A DNA stretch of 11,824 nucleotides from Beijerinckiaceae bacterium (GTDB lineage Bacteria; Pseudomonadota; Alphaproteobacteria; Rhizobiales; Beijerinckiaceae): NCBI GenBank assembly GCA_027346205.1, contig DAIESR010000477.1, forward strand, positions 1-11,824, read 5' to 3'. The notes beneath the pieces were generated by a model. That model saw nothing but the letters and a program-made list of their open reading frames with translations. It ran no database searches and was not told the DNA's origin. Below, in pieces: positions 1 through 6,650 of the stretch (position 1 is its first letter; each line of letters begins with the position of its first letter). The position numbers and the translations under genes were made by a program.

Positions 1-181
1 ATCCTTCTGTGACCGAACCCTTGCCCGGAGGAAGCCCGAGACCGTCCGGACGGACATCGATATTCCAGGCGGCGATCTCTTGCGGCAAAGCCTCGCGCCC
101 GATGTTGAGATCGCCTGCATGCGCCGCCACCGGCAACATGAGCAGGCCGGCCAGCGACAGGGCCTTAACCAACTTCGACAT
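1..181 (-). CDS. soxD: SoxD, c-type cytochrome subunit of sulfane dehydrogenase SoxCD (N-terminal part only)
   Basis: Only the first 60 codons lie in the window; the gene runs off the left edge. The product starts with a Sec-type leader (lysines at 3 and 6, hydrophobic stretch, A-H-A cleavage site near residue 22). The segment W-N-I-D-V-R-P-D-G-L-G-L-P-P-G follows, which I recognise as the conserved start of mature SoxD cytochromes. The heme motifs would lie beyond the window. SoxD partners the molybdoprotein SoxC in the periplasm and takes electrons from oxidation of SoxY-bound sulfane sulfur. The ATG at 181 is preceded by GGGGAGG with six bases of spacing. The gene lies 63 bases after soxC on the same strand, so the two are very likely co-transcribed. 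The call rests on position after soxC and the N-terminal motif. Confidence 0.88.
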   Translation of the reverse strand, partial: MSKLVKALSLAGLLMLPVAAHAGDLNIGREALPQEIAAWNIDVRPDGLGLPPGKGSVTEG

Positions 182-244
182 TCTCGACCTCCCCGCCCTT
201 ATGCACGAGCCAGGTTTGAATTCCATTGTTGTGATAAACCGAGC

Positions 245-1447
245 TTAACCGCGGATCTTACGCAGCTCCGCCTTGGTCGGCTGCACATAACCTGTTTCAT
301 CCATGGCGCGCGACTGCAGGAGCATCTCCTGACCCTTCCACTCGAAATCGAGATAGAAACGCGTCATCGACAAAGGCAGCACGGGATCTTCGAGCCGCGC
401 CGTCACCCAGTTGCGGCCACCGTCAAACGACACATCAACGCGCTTGACCTTGCCCCGCCCGGTCCAGGCAATACCGCTGATCACATTCCATCCCTGCACC
501 TTATAAGGCGCCTGCGGGCTTGGGCTCGTGATGACCGATTTCGCATCCATCGCCCACGTGAAGCGGCGGGCAATTCCGTTCTTCACGAGATCCGTATATT
601 TCGACGTCTCTTCACGCTGCTGCCAAGGCTCGTCGCCGACCTCGATGCGCCGCAGCCACTTGATCCACATATTGCCCTGCCAGCCCGGAACCACGAGCCG
701 CAATGGATAGCCTTGCTCGGGCCGCAGCGCTTCGCCGTTCATGGCAAAAGCGACAAGACAATCATCCAGCGCCTTTTCCATTGGAATGGAACGAGACATA
801 CATGCGTCATCCGCCCCTTCGGCAAGAAGCCATTTGGCTTTCGGCTTGACGCCGACCTGATCGAGGAACGTTTTCAGCGGAATGCCGGTATAGACGACAT
901 TATGGATCATGCCATGGCTGAATTGGCAGCCATTCATCTGGGCGCCATGCCATTCCATAGCGCCATTCGCGGCACATTCCAGGAAATAGATGCGGTTGAC
1001 GCGACCCGGCATGCGCTTGATGTCTTCCATGGTGAAGACGAGCGGCTTATCGACCATGCCGTGGATCATCAGCCTATGCCGCGCCGGATCGATCTGGGCG
1101 GCGCCGCCGTGATCGCGCGTGAAGCACAGACCGTTCGGGGTGATGATTCCATCGAGCGCATAGAGAGGCGTGAAGGCGACAGAACTCTCCGTTGTCGCGG
1201 TCAGCCACGGCACCGTCCGCCGGATCACACTCTTTTCATGTTCCGACGGTACGCCATAGGGATGGGCATCCACGCCGTCGCCGAGCGACAGCGACCACTC
1301 GGGAATGTTGACGATATTTGGGTCTGGTACGGCAGTACCGGCCATTGCCATGCGCGGCGCCATGGCCGCAGCCCCAGCACCGGCCAGACCGGCCGCCCCA
1401 AGAAAGCGGCGCCGGCTTAGCCGCTCCGCAGGATCGCGATCACTCAT
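245..1447 (-). CDS. soxC: SoxC, molybdenum-cofactor subunit of sulfane dehydrogenase
   Basis: This is a 400-residue protein of the sulfite oxidase family. With SoxD it oxidises the sulfane sulfur on SoxY, a six-electron step in the periplasm. The N-terminus has a Tat leader with S-R-R-R-F-L-G at about residues 11-17 and an Ala/Gly-rich hydrophobic stretch, as expected for a folded, cofactor-loaded enzyme. The molybdenum-binding cysteine is in F-L-E-C-A-A-N-G (C158). The oxidoreductase domain covers roughly 60-260 and the C-terminal dimerisation domain roughly 275-395. I chose the ATG at 1447, not a TTG four codons upstream, because GGAGG sits five bases before the ATG. The soxB gene ends 72 bases upstream. 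That gap holds a candidate promoter and operator, so soxCD may be partly independent of soxYZB. SorA-type sulfite dehydrogenase is an alternative, but the soxB/soxD neighbours argue for SoxC. Confidence 0.95.
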   Translation of the reverse strand: MSDRDPAERLSRRRFLGAAGLAGAGAAAMAPRMAMAGTAVPDPNIVNIPEWSLSLGDGVDAHPYGVPSEHEKSVIRRTVPWLTATTESSVAFTPLYALDGIITPNGLCFTRDHGGAAQIDPARHRLMIHGMVDKPLVFTMEDIKRMPGRVNRIYFLECAANGAMEWHGAQMNGCQFSHGMIHNVVYTGIPLKTFLDQVGVKPKAKWLLAEGADDACMSRSIPMEKALDDCLVAFAMNGEALRPEQGYPLRLVVPGWQGNMWIKWLRRIEVGDEPWQQREETSKYTDLVKNGIARRFTWAMDAKSVITSPSPQAPYKVQGWNVISGIAWTGRGKVKRVDVSFDGGRNWVTARLEDPVLPLSMTRFYLDFEWKGQEMLLQSRAMDETGYVQPTKAELRKIRG

Positions 1448-1460
1448 CGCAGCCTCCAAA

Positions 1461-1514
1461 ATTCCGATATATGAATTTGTGAATGTTTATAGGCGCAAAA
1501 GCCCATGAGATCAA
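1461..1514 (-). promoter_or_regulatory. Candidate internal promoter and SoxR-type operator for soxCD
   Basis: Reading leftwards, TTGATC (1514-1509) is separated by 17 bases from TATAAA (1491-1486), a good sigma70-like pair. Just downstream, ATTC (1461-1464), eight bases, then GAAT (1473-1476) form an inverted repeat at about +4 to +19 of the predicted start, ending next to the soxC ribosome binding site. From memory, ATTC-N8-GAAT is the arrangement reported for the related sulfide-responsive repressor SqrR. A further GAATG at 1481-1485 makes a direct repeat with 1473-1476. The match was read by eye, and binding by SoxR is inferred. Confidence 0.5.
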
Positions 1515-1519
1515 CATGC

Positions 1520-3214
1520 TCATGTCCCAGTCACTTTCACCGCGTTTGTCGGCTCGATGCGAACCGCACCAAGACGCTTCACATGCTTTTCGACGACTTC
1601 CCAGATCGGCGGACCTTCCGTTCCCTGCTTCACGCTCGCCCAGCCAGAGACCGTATAGCCTTTCGAAGCCTCGATCGGATTGCCCGTCTTGAGGTGGGTC
1701 ATATTGGTGATGCGCGAGCCCACGGGCTGGGAGATATCGATCTCATATCGTAGGCCGCCGGTGCGCACCGTATCGCCCCCGCTCTGGAAATAAGGATCGG
1801 GATTGAAGATGTTGTCGGCGACATCTTCCAGCATGCCCTTGATCTGCGTGCCGGTCATCGTCTGACGGTAACAGTTCGGATAAGTGATGGCCGTAGCGTT
1901 TGCGATCGATTCGAACGTAATCGGATCACCCGGGAGGAGCGATGCCCCCCAACGGAAACCCGGTGACAACGCAATTTCGACGTCTCGTTCTGCGATCATA
2001 GCTTGGCAGATCATATCGTCCAACGTGCCATCGAAATTGCCGCGTCGGAAGAGAAGCGTATCTGCATCGCCGATATGCCGATTCAGCTCGCCGACGAAGG
2101 GCTTCCGCACTTCGTCGACGAGCTTCGCCATCTCGGGATCAGGCGTGATCGCATCTGCGAAGACGGGAATCAACGCATAGCGATAACCAGTAACTTTTTT
2201 GTCTTTCACCTCGAGATCGAGGCGCGAGAGGAATTTGCAATGCGAACCGGAAGCGATGAGCAGCGTGTTGCCCACTTTGACGGGCGCCGGCATGGCGTCA
2301 TGCGTATGCGCTGTCAAAAGCACATCGATGCCCTTGACGCGGCCGGCCATCTTACGGTCGACATCGAAGCCATTATGCGAAAGAACGACAACGACATCGG
2401 CGCCTTCGGCCCGCGCGTCATTGACCTGTTTCTGCATGGATTCTTCACGAATGCCGAATTCCCAATTGGGAATCATCCAACGCGGATTGGCGATCGGCGT
2501 CATAGGCAGGGCTTGGCCGATAACGGCGATCTTTGAGCCGCCTTTCTCGAAGATCTTGCGACCCGCGAAGACCGGCTCCTGCCAATCGATGGTTCGGACA
2601 TTTTGCGCTAGAAACGCAAAAGGCGCATTTTTTACGATCTCCATGACGCGGGCCGCGCCATAGGTGAATTCCCAGTGGCCGGTCATGGCATCGATGCCGA
2701 GCTGGCTAACGGCGCGGACCATGTCCTCGCCTTTGGTCTGCAGCGAAGACCAGCTGCCCTGTGTGGCATCACCACCATCGAGCAGCAGCACATTGCCCTC
2801 ACCGCGAGTGGCGCGGATCGCCTTGACGAGCGTCGCCATGCGATCCATGCCACCCATACGGCCGTAAGTCCTCGCAAGAGCGACGAAATCCTCGGCGCTC
2901 AATGCATAGGCTTCGGCAGTGCCGGTCGTGATCTTGAAATAATCAAGAAAGGCCTGCTCGGTGAGATGAGGCGGCAGGCCCCTATCGGCACCGACACCAA
3001 AATTCGTCGACGGCTCACGGAAATAGATCGGCATAAGCTGTGCGTGCAGATCACTGAAGTGAAGCAGGGTCACTGTGCCAAGCGGATCAAAGCGCAGCAG
3101 GCTCTCTTGTGTGAGCTTCTGTGCCTTGGCCAGCGCGGCAAGGCCACCAACACCACTGTTGGAAAGAAGCGCAGCAGCAGCAGCGGCCGTGAAAAAATCG
3201 CGGCGTGATATCAT
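1520..3214 (-). CDS. soxB: SoxB, dimanganese thiosulfohydrolase
   Basis: A 564-residue periplasmic enzyme that hydrolyses the terminal sulfone from SoxY-bound S-sulfonate and releases sulfate. It belongs to the metallophosphoesterase/5'-nucleotidase superfamily. The Tat leader is M-I-S-R-R-D-F-F at the start, followed by an alanine run. Metal-site motifs are in order: H-F-S-D-L-H (D55, H57), D-G-G-D (D149), G-H-W-E-F-T-Y-G (H180), V-L-S-H-N-G (H280) and T-A-H-T-H-D (H303, H305). The G-H-W-E-F-T-Y-G form, in place of the nucleotidase G-N-H-E, is typical of SoxB. The C-terminal 5'-nucleotidase-like domain covers about 370-550. Length matches the family. The ATG at 3214 follows AAGGAAG at a usable distance. 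It lies 69 bases after soxZ, and the YZB order suggests one transcript from the soxY promoter. Confidence 0.97.
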   Translation of the reverse strand: MISRRDFFTAAAAAALLSNSGVGGLAALAKAQKLTQESLLRFDPLGTVTLLHFSDLHAQLMPIYFREPSTNFGVGADRGLPPHLTEQAFLDYFKITTGTAEAYALSAEDFVALARTYGRMGGMDRMATLVKAIRATRGEGNVLLLDGGDATQGSWSSLQTKGEDMVRAVSQLGIDAMTGHWEFTYGAARVMEIVKNAPFAFLAQNVRTIDWQEPVFAGRKIFEKGGSKIAVIGQALPMTPIANPRWMIPNWEFGIREESMQKQVNDARAEGADVVVVLSHNGFDVDRKMAGRVKGIDVLLTAHTHDAMPAPVKVGNTLLIASGSHCKFLSRLDLEVKDKKVTGYRYALIPVFADAITPDPEMAKLVDEVRKPFVGELNRHIGDADTLLFRRGNFDGTLDDMICQAMIAERDVEIALSPGFRWGASLLPGDPITFESIANATAITYPNCYRQTMTGTQIKGMLEDVADNIFNPDPYFQSGGDTVRTGGLRYEIDISQPVGSRITNMTHLKTGNPIEASKGYTVSGWASVKQGTEGPPIWEVVEKHVKRLGAVRIEPTNAVKVTGT

Positions 3215-3283
3215 GGGAGAACTTCCTTGACGGCCCCAGGCAAACTCAGCGCCTGGCAGCCGTTTACAACGCTGAAATCGCTA

Positions 3284-3613
3284 TCACGCGACGGTGATGG
3301 ACGCCTTGGCGGTTTGCACCGATCCGTCATCATCTTTCCATGTGAAGAGCAATTCACCCGATGTCGACGCCCGATAGTAAAAGGACTGATACGGGTTGGC
3401 CGAAATAGCCGGGTACCAATGCGCTTCGAAAAACGTCTTGCCGTTGAAAGCCGCGGTGAATGTATTGATAATATCGCGCGGGATACTCTTTCCCGTCTTG
3501 TCCTTGCGAAAACCACTCTCCATGTCATGCGCAATCAGTGTCTTGATCTCGATGAGCTCGCCCTTTTTAGCGCTGCTCGGCACGCGCAGGCGGGGCTTGG
3601 TCTTGATGGCCAT
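3284..3613 (-). CDS. soxZ: SoxZ, sulfur-carrier complex subunit
   Basis: A 109-residue immunoglobulin-fold protein that pairs with SoxY to form the SoxYZ carrier on which thiosulfate is processed. Family features visible are the basic N-terminus A-I-K-T-K-P-R, the H-D-M-E-S-G-F segment around residue 30, the N-G-K-T-F-F-E-A-H-W region near 57-66 and a beta-rich C-terminus. There is no signal peptide and no cysteine. SoxZ is known to travel with SoxY through the SoxY Tat leader, which fits. The ATG at 3613 is preceded by GAGAGGAAA. An unusually long gap of 147 bases separates it from soxY upstream; soxB follows after 69 bases. Confidence 0.95.
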   Translation of the reverse strand: MAIKTKPRLRVPSSAKKGELIEIKTLIAHDMESGFRKDKTGKSIPRDIINTFTAAFNGKTFFEAHWYPAISANPYQSFYYRASTSGELLFTWKDDDGSVQTAKASITVA

Positions 3614-3760
3614 AACGTTTCCTCTCGTCCACTACCAATTCCAGTTCGCCCGTCGGCATCAGATTACGACCCGTTCCGGTCGCATCGCCTTCAGGCTTTG
3701 GTGCTTCGTTCTGCAGGCTCCCGTCGCTCACCCATTCAGAATAGGGCGAGCCGACATGTC
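3614..3760 (-). other. soxY-soxZ spacer
   Basis: This is 147 bases between two genes that are usually close together. I see no convincing gene. A small stem (CGACC at 3667-3671 with GGTCG at 3678-3682, six-base loop) is the only clear structure. It may just be leader or spacer RNA in the soxYZ transcript; it has no U-tract and is not a convincing terminator. Confidence 0.3.
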
Positions 3761-4225
3761 CTAGCCACCACAACCGCCGATCGTGACCTTGACCTGAGAC
3801 TTGGCGCTATAAAAATCACCGTTCGACATTTCGGCCACCGCGATCACATTCTGCGTCTTCTGAAGACGCATACGGATGGAGGCCGCCGCACGCCCGCTCT
3901 CCGGGGTGAAGTTGTAGGTGACGACCTGGGGCCAAGGGTTGCCATCGGCGAAGACGTGGACGGCCTTGACATAATCCTTTGCTGTCATCGGGCTCGTCAC
4001 ATCGACGTTGAGGGGGACGACATTGCCGTTTTCAGCAATCTGCGGGACATCGAGCTTCAGCTTGCCAGTGCCCATTTTCTTGCCCCCGAAGAGCTTCTTC
4101 AGCTCGGCGGCGACAGTCTCCTCGGTCGCAAGGGCAAGATGAGGCGCAAGCGCCGCCGCAAAAGCCGCGACGCCCGTGAGCTTCAACATGTCACGGCGGC
4201 TCGGGACCAACTCATTCGATCGCAT
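3761..4225 (-). CDS. soxY: SoxY, covalent sulfur-carrier subunit
   Basis: A 154-residue protein ending in G-G-C-G-G, the flexible SoxY tail. C152 carries thiosulfate and its oxidation intermediates through the SoxAX, SoxB and SoxCD sites. The N-terminus is a Tat leader (P-S-R-R-D-M-L-K at about 8-15, then a hydrophobic Ala-rich stretch ending near A-L-A-T). The body is the Ig-like sulfur-carrier domain, with the conserved segment V-H-V-F-A-D-G-N-P-W-P near 95-105. The frame is open far upstream to 4552, but the ATG at 4225 has GGAGG six bases before it and puts the Tat motif at the right place. It is the first gene of the leftward soxYZBCD unit. Its promoter lies in the 229-base region shared with soxA. 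Confidence 0.96.
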   Translation of the reverse strand: MRSNELVPSRRDMLKLTGVAAFAAALAPHLALATEETVAAELKKLFGGKKMGTGKLKLDVPQIAENGNVVPLNVDVTSPMTAKDYVKAVHVFADGNPWPQVVTYNFTPESGRAAASIRMRLQKTQNVIAVAEMSNGDFYSAKSQVKVTIGGCGG

Positions 4226-4454
4226 GCATATCCTCCACAGCGACCGGGGTGGCCGCAAGCTGCATGATGGCTTTTTTTTGCGAAACTCGCAATTTTCATC
4301 GTTTAGATCGATCTGACATATTGTGATATCGAATTTTTTGAATGTAAAGTAGGTTGATGGTGGACGGTGCATTTTTTTGGCGCCGCGGCGCCAAAACCTC
4401 GGTCGACCGTGAGCGCTGCTCATGGTATCGGCTGGGTCGAAGATGGGAGGAACT
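4226..4454. promoter_or_regulatory. Divergent soxY / soxA control region
   Basis: Both sox arms start here. Candidate promoters overlap face to face. Leftwards, TTTACA (4348-4343), 17 bases, CACAAT (4325-4320). Rightwards, TTGTGA (4321-4326), 16 bases, TGTAAA (4343-4348). Between them is GAATTTTTTGAATG (4331-4344), with two direct GAAT copies and close likeness to GAATTTGTGAATG (1473-1485) before soxC. A perfect 10-bp palindrome, AGATCGATCT (4305-4314), sits at the predicted soxY start, and a TTGCGA/TCGCAA inverted repeat lies at 4278-4292. These are plausible repressor sites. Each promoter hexamer matches consensus at only about four positions, so the exact starts are uncertain. Confidence 0.5.
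4375..4396. repeat. Perfect 22-bp palindrome upstream of soxA
   Basis: The half-site TTTTGGCGCCG is followed directly by its exact reverse complement, with no spacer, centred at 4385/4386. It lies 58 bases before the soxA ATG and about 25 bases after the predicted soxA -10 hexamer, so it would be in the soxA leader. It is an A/T-flanked GC block, unlike the AT-rich candidate SoxR sites nearby. It is not followed by a T-run in either direction, which argues against a terminator. Confidence 0.6.
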
Positions 4455-5291
4455 ATGCGAACCAAGTCGATCGTCATTGCGACCATGGCGGCGTTCTCGC
4501 TTTTTGCGGGTATGGCGGCTTTCACGCTGAAAGGGTCTGCTGCGGAGAACAACGAAAAGGAGGTCGAGCGTTATCGGCAAATGCTCGATGACCCCTTCGC
4601 CAATCCGGGCTTCCTGAATGTCGAGCGCGGCGAACAACTATGGCACCTGAAGCGCGGCACAAAAAATGTCTCGCTCGAAAGCTGCGATCTGGGCGAGGGG
4701 CCCGGCATATTAAAAGGCGCGTATGCGCATCTTCCGCGTTATTTCGCTGATGCGGGCAAAGTGATGGATCTAGAACAGCGCCTGCTTTGGTGCATGGACA
4801 AGGTTCAAGGGCTCGACATCAAGCCGATCATGGCCAAGGCCTTTGCCAAGCCGGGCCAAACGTCCGACATGGAGGATCTCGTCGCCTTCATCGCCAATAA
4901 GTCCAATGGCGTGAAAATATCGCTGCCACTGTCCAATCCGAAGGAGAAAGAGGCATACGCCATCGGCGAAGCTTTGTTCTTCCGCCGCTCTTCCCTCATG
5001 GACTTCTCTTGCGCCACGTGTCACGGCCAAGAAGGCAAGCGTATCCGGCTCCAGAATTTGCCGGATCTCGCCACGCCCAATCCGACGGCGATCGCGACGA
5101 TGGTGTCCCATCCCGCCTATCGCGCCTCGGAAAGCGAGCTGCGTACCATGCAGAACAGATTGGACGGCTGCTATAAGCAGATGCGCTTGCCTGCGCCCAA
5201 TTACGCTTCTGATGCGAACACCGACCTCATCCTTTACATGACCAAACAGGCCGAAGGGGGTGCGATTCATACCCCTGGTATGAAGCGCTGA
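4455..5291 (+). CDS. soxA: SoxA, c-type cytochrome subunit of the SoxAX thiosulfate-conjugating enzyme
   Basis: A 278-residue periplasmic cytochrome that with SoxX joins thiosulfate oxidatively to the SoxY cysteine. It has a Sec leader (R2, K4, hydrophobic 6-25, likely cleavage near S-A-A-E). The C-terminal domain has one heme motif, C-A-T-C-H (C186-H190), and the conserved G-C-Y-K-Q-M-R segment whose C239 is the cysteine (persulfide) heme ligand and catalytic residue of the family. The N-terminal domain lacks CxxCH. Instead it has isolated C77 and C113, which fits the monoheme SoxA form in which the two cysteines make a disulfide. The start is the ATG at 4455 with GGGAGG four bases upstream; an in-frame ATG at 4422 lacks a ribosome site and would place a non-leader peptide first. 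The soxX gene follows after 15 bases. Confidence 0.96.
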   Translation: MRTKSIVIATMAAFSLFAGMAAFTLKGSAAENNEKEVERYRQMLDDPFANPGFLNVERGEQLWHLKRGTKNVSLESCDLGEGPGILKGAYAHLPRYFADAGKVMDLEQRLLWCMDKVQGLDIKPIMAKAFAKPGQTSDMEDLVAFIANKSNGVKISLPLSNPKEKEAYAIGEALFFRRSSLMDFSCATCHGQEGKRIRLQNLPDLATPNPTAIATMVSHPAYRASESELRTMQNRLDGCYKQMRLPAPNYASDANTDLILYMTKQAEGGAIHTPGMKR

Positions 5292-5306
5292 GACGGAGGA
5301 ACGTTG

Positions 5307-5921
5307 ATGAAAAAGTTTGTCATTGCATCTCTTGTGACGCTGATTGCCGGGGCGGCCAGCGCTCAAGAGGTCAAGCATCCCGATCCCGCTGGCCTCGATG
5401 AAGTCATCAAGTCGAGCTTCAGCAAAATGCCGAAAGGATGGGAGTCGCGCTTCGTTCAGGATGAGACGCAGCACATTTGTTCCGTCTACCATGACAACCC
5501 ACCGTCGGCGGAAATGGACAAGATCCAGAAAGCCGAGACAGCGAAAATAAAACTCCCCGCCGATGGCAAGGTGATCGGGGACTGGAAGGCAGGCGAAAAG
5601 ATCGCATACAGCGGTAAGGGAGGCCGGATCAAGGACAAGCCGGGTACGGTGAACGGCGGCAATTGCTACGCATGCCATCAGATCGATCCGAAAGAAATCA
5701 CCTATGGCACGCTCGGGCCAAGCCTGGCCGGCTATGGGCGCATCCGGAATTATTCTGCTGAGGACGCCAAAACTGCCTTTACGAAGATCTATGACTCCAA
5801 GGCGACCGTGGCTTGCTCCGCCATGCCGCGCTTCGGGGCCAGTGGCTTTCTGAGCGAACAGCAGATCAAGGATGTCGTCGCCTATCTCTTCGACCCGGCA
5901 TCGCCGGTCAATAAGAAGTAA
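5307..5921 (+). CDS. soxX: SoxX, monoheme cytochrome c subunit of SoxAX
   Basis: A 204-residue periplasmic cytochrome, the electron-accepting partner of SoxA. It has a Sec leader ending A-A-S-A-Q near residue 20, a heme motif C-Y-A-C-H (C120-H124) and the distal ligand region S-A-M-P-R-F-G (M173 likely axial ligand). About 95 residues precede the heme domain in the mature protein, longer than the smallest SoxX proteins. Extra cysteines C58 and C170 could pair. The ATG at 5307 is preferred over an adjacent TTG at 5304 because GGAGGA lies six bases before it. The gene is the second of the soxAX pair and is followed by a strong hairpin at 5981-6010. The long N-terminal part together with a monoheme SoxA suggests the type II SoxAX class, though I cannot verify this by alignment. 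Confidence 0.95.
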   Translation: MKKFVIASLVTLIAGAASAQEVKHPDPAGLDEVIKSSFSKMPKGWESRFVQDETQHICSVYHDNPPSAEMDKIQKAETAKIKLPADGKVIGDWKAGEKIAYSGKGGRIKDKPGTVNGGNCYACHQIDPKEITYGTLGPSLAGYGRIRNYSAEDAKTAFTKIYDSKATVACSAMPRFGASGFLSEQQIKDVVAYLFDPASPVNKK

Positions 5922-5980
5922 AGCAGCCATCCAAGTAAAGAGGGCAGCCTTCAAGAAATCGGGGCTGCCATTGTCAAAGA

Positions 5981-6010
5981 AAATGCCCTCGGCGCAAGCC
6001 GAGGGCATTT
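5981..6010. terminator. Bidirectional transcription terminator between soxX and soxW
   Basis: A perfect 13-bp stem (AAATGCCCTCGGC and its complement) encloses a GCAA loop. Rightwards it ends in only TTT. Leftwards it is followed by TTTTCTTT, so it is the stronger terminator for the leftward soxVW transcript, and probably also stops soxAX. A second weaker inverted repeat (GGCAGCC 5943-5949 with GGCTGCC 5963-5969) lies nearer to soxX. Confidence 0.8.
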
Positions 6011-6052
6011 GCATGAGAAGGCCTTCATGCGCGATACAAACAAGATATATTG

Positions 6053-6625
6053 TCAGCTCTTGCCCGTGGTCCGCTGCGCGGCCCATTGCTCGAATGACAC
6101 CTGCTGCGCATAGGCGCCGCTCACCACATATTGGAACATGGCAAGGAATTGAGGCTCCGCGAGGAGGCCCGGCATACGCGCGACTTCAGCCGGCTTGCCA
6201 TCCCGCATTTCGAAAAATTGGAAAGCCGGCGTCGTGCGGATACCGTAATGCGCGGCCAATGCCTTTTCGGGCATGTGCGCACCAAAGACGTCAGTCACTT
6301 CGCGCGCGCCATTGAGATCGAGAACGACGACGTCGAAATGCGTCCGCACGAATGATTCGATCGCCGGATTGGTGAAATAGACCGTGTGCAGGCGCTTGCA
6401 AGCCCAGCAGCCGCGCTCGCTCCATTGCACCGCGAAATGTCTTTTCGCCGCCACCGTGTCCTTCAGATCCGACGGAAAATCGAGAAAGCTCTGCAGATAC
6501 CAGTCTTGTGTATAGATCCCATCATCACCGAGGTGCGGCTTGGCAGCCGCAGCAGTGGACAGAGCCAATGACCCTCCCACACCAGTTAGAAACGCGCGTC
6601 GATCGACTAACAGCCCCTTCGGCAT
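6053..6625 (-). CDS. soxW: SoxW, exported thioredoxin-fold protein
   Basis: A 190-residue thioredoxin-like protein with the redox motif G-C-W-A-C-K (C73, C76) and a cis-proline segment R-T-T-P (P133). SoxW proteins receive electrons from SoxV at the periplasmic face. The N-terminus reads D-R-R-A-F-L-T-G (residues 8-15) followed by a short Ala/Ser-rich stretch, which looks like a Tat leader, as on the Sox enzymes, and not a standard Sec leader. The ATG at 6625 is preceded by GAGGAGG eight bases upstream. The soxV stop lies 25 bases upstream, so the pair is an operon read V then W. The gene ends 42 bases from the shared terminator. DsbE/TlpA-like cytochrome-maturation thioredoxin is an alternative, but the setting favours SoxW. 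Confidence 0.88.
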   Translation of the reverse strand: MPKGLLVDRRAFLTGVGGSLALSTAAAAKPHLGDDGIYTQDWYLQSFLDFPSDLKDTVAAKRHFAVQWSERGCWACKRLHTVYFTNPAIESFVRTHFDVVVLDLNGAREVTDVFGAHMPEKALAAHYGIRTTPAFQFFEMRDGKPAEVARMPGLLAEPQFLAMFQYVVSGAYAQQVSFEQWAAQRTTGKS

Positions 6626-6650
6626 CTGCTTATCCTCCTCAAACGCGGCA

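Noticed and set aside
80..1420. Long plus-strand open frame of 446 codons
   Set aside because: It lies antisense to soxC, and its translation is rich in R, H and P with no recognisable domain. It is a shadow of the high-GC soxC codons.
3567..3773. Small minus-strand frame of 68 codons bridging the soxY-soxZ gap
   Set aside because: It overlaps the soxY end and soxZ start in another frame, begins with TTG, has no ribosome site and no recognisable feature.
4375..4396. Terminator reading of the 22-bp palindrome before soxA
   Set aside because: Rightwards it is followed by AAAACC and leftwards by a run of A, so neither RNA would have the U-tract a terminator needs.
4422..4454. Earlier soxA start at 4422
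   Set aside because: No ribosome site precedes it, and it would add 11 polar or glycine-rich residues before a normal Sec leader.
4226..4552. N-terminal extension of soxY to 263 residues
   Set aside because: It would cover the soxA promoter and start. The ribosome site and Tat motif place the start at 4225.
4770..6086. Minus-strand open frame of 438 codons
   Set aside because: It runs antisense through soxA and soxX, both with heme motifs and ribosome sites, and covers the terminator. It is a coding shadow.
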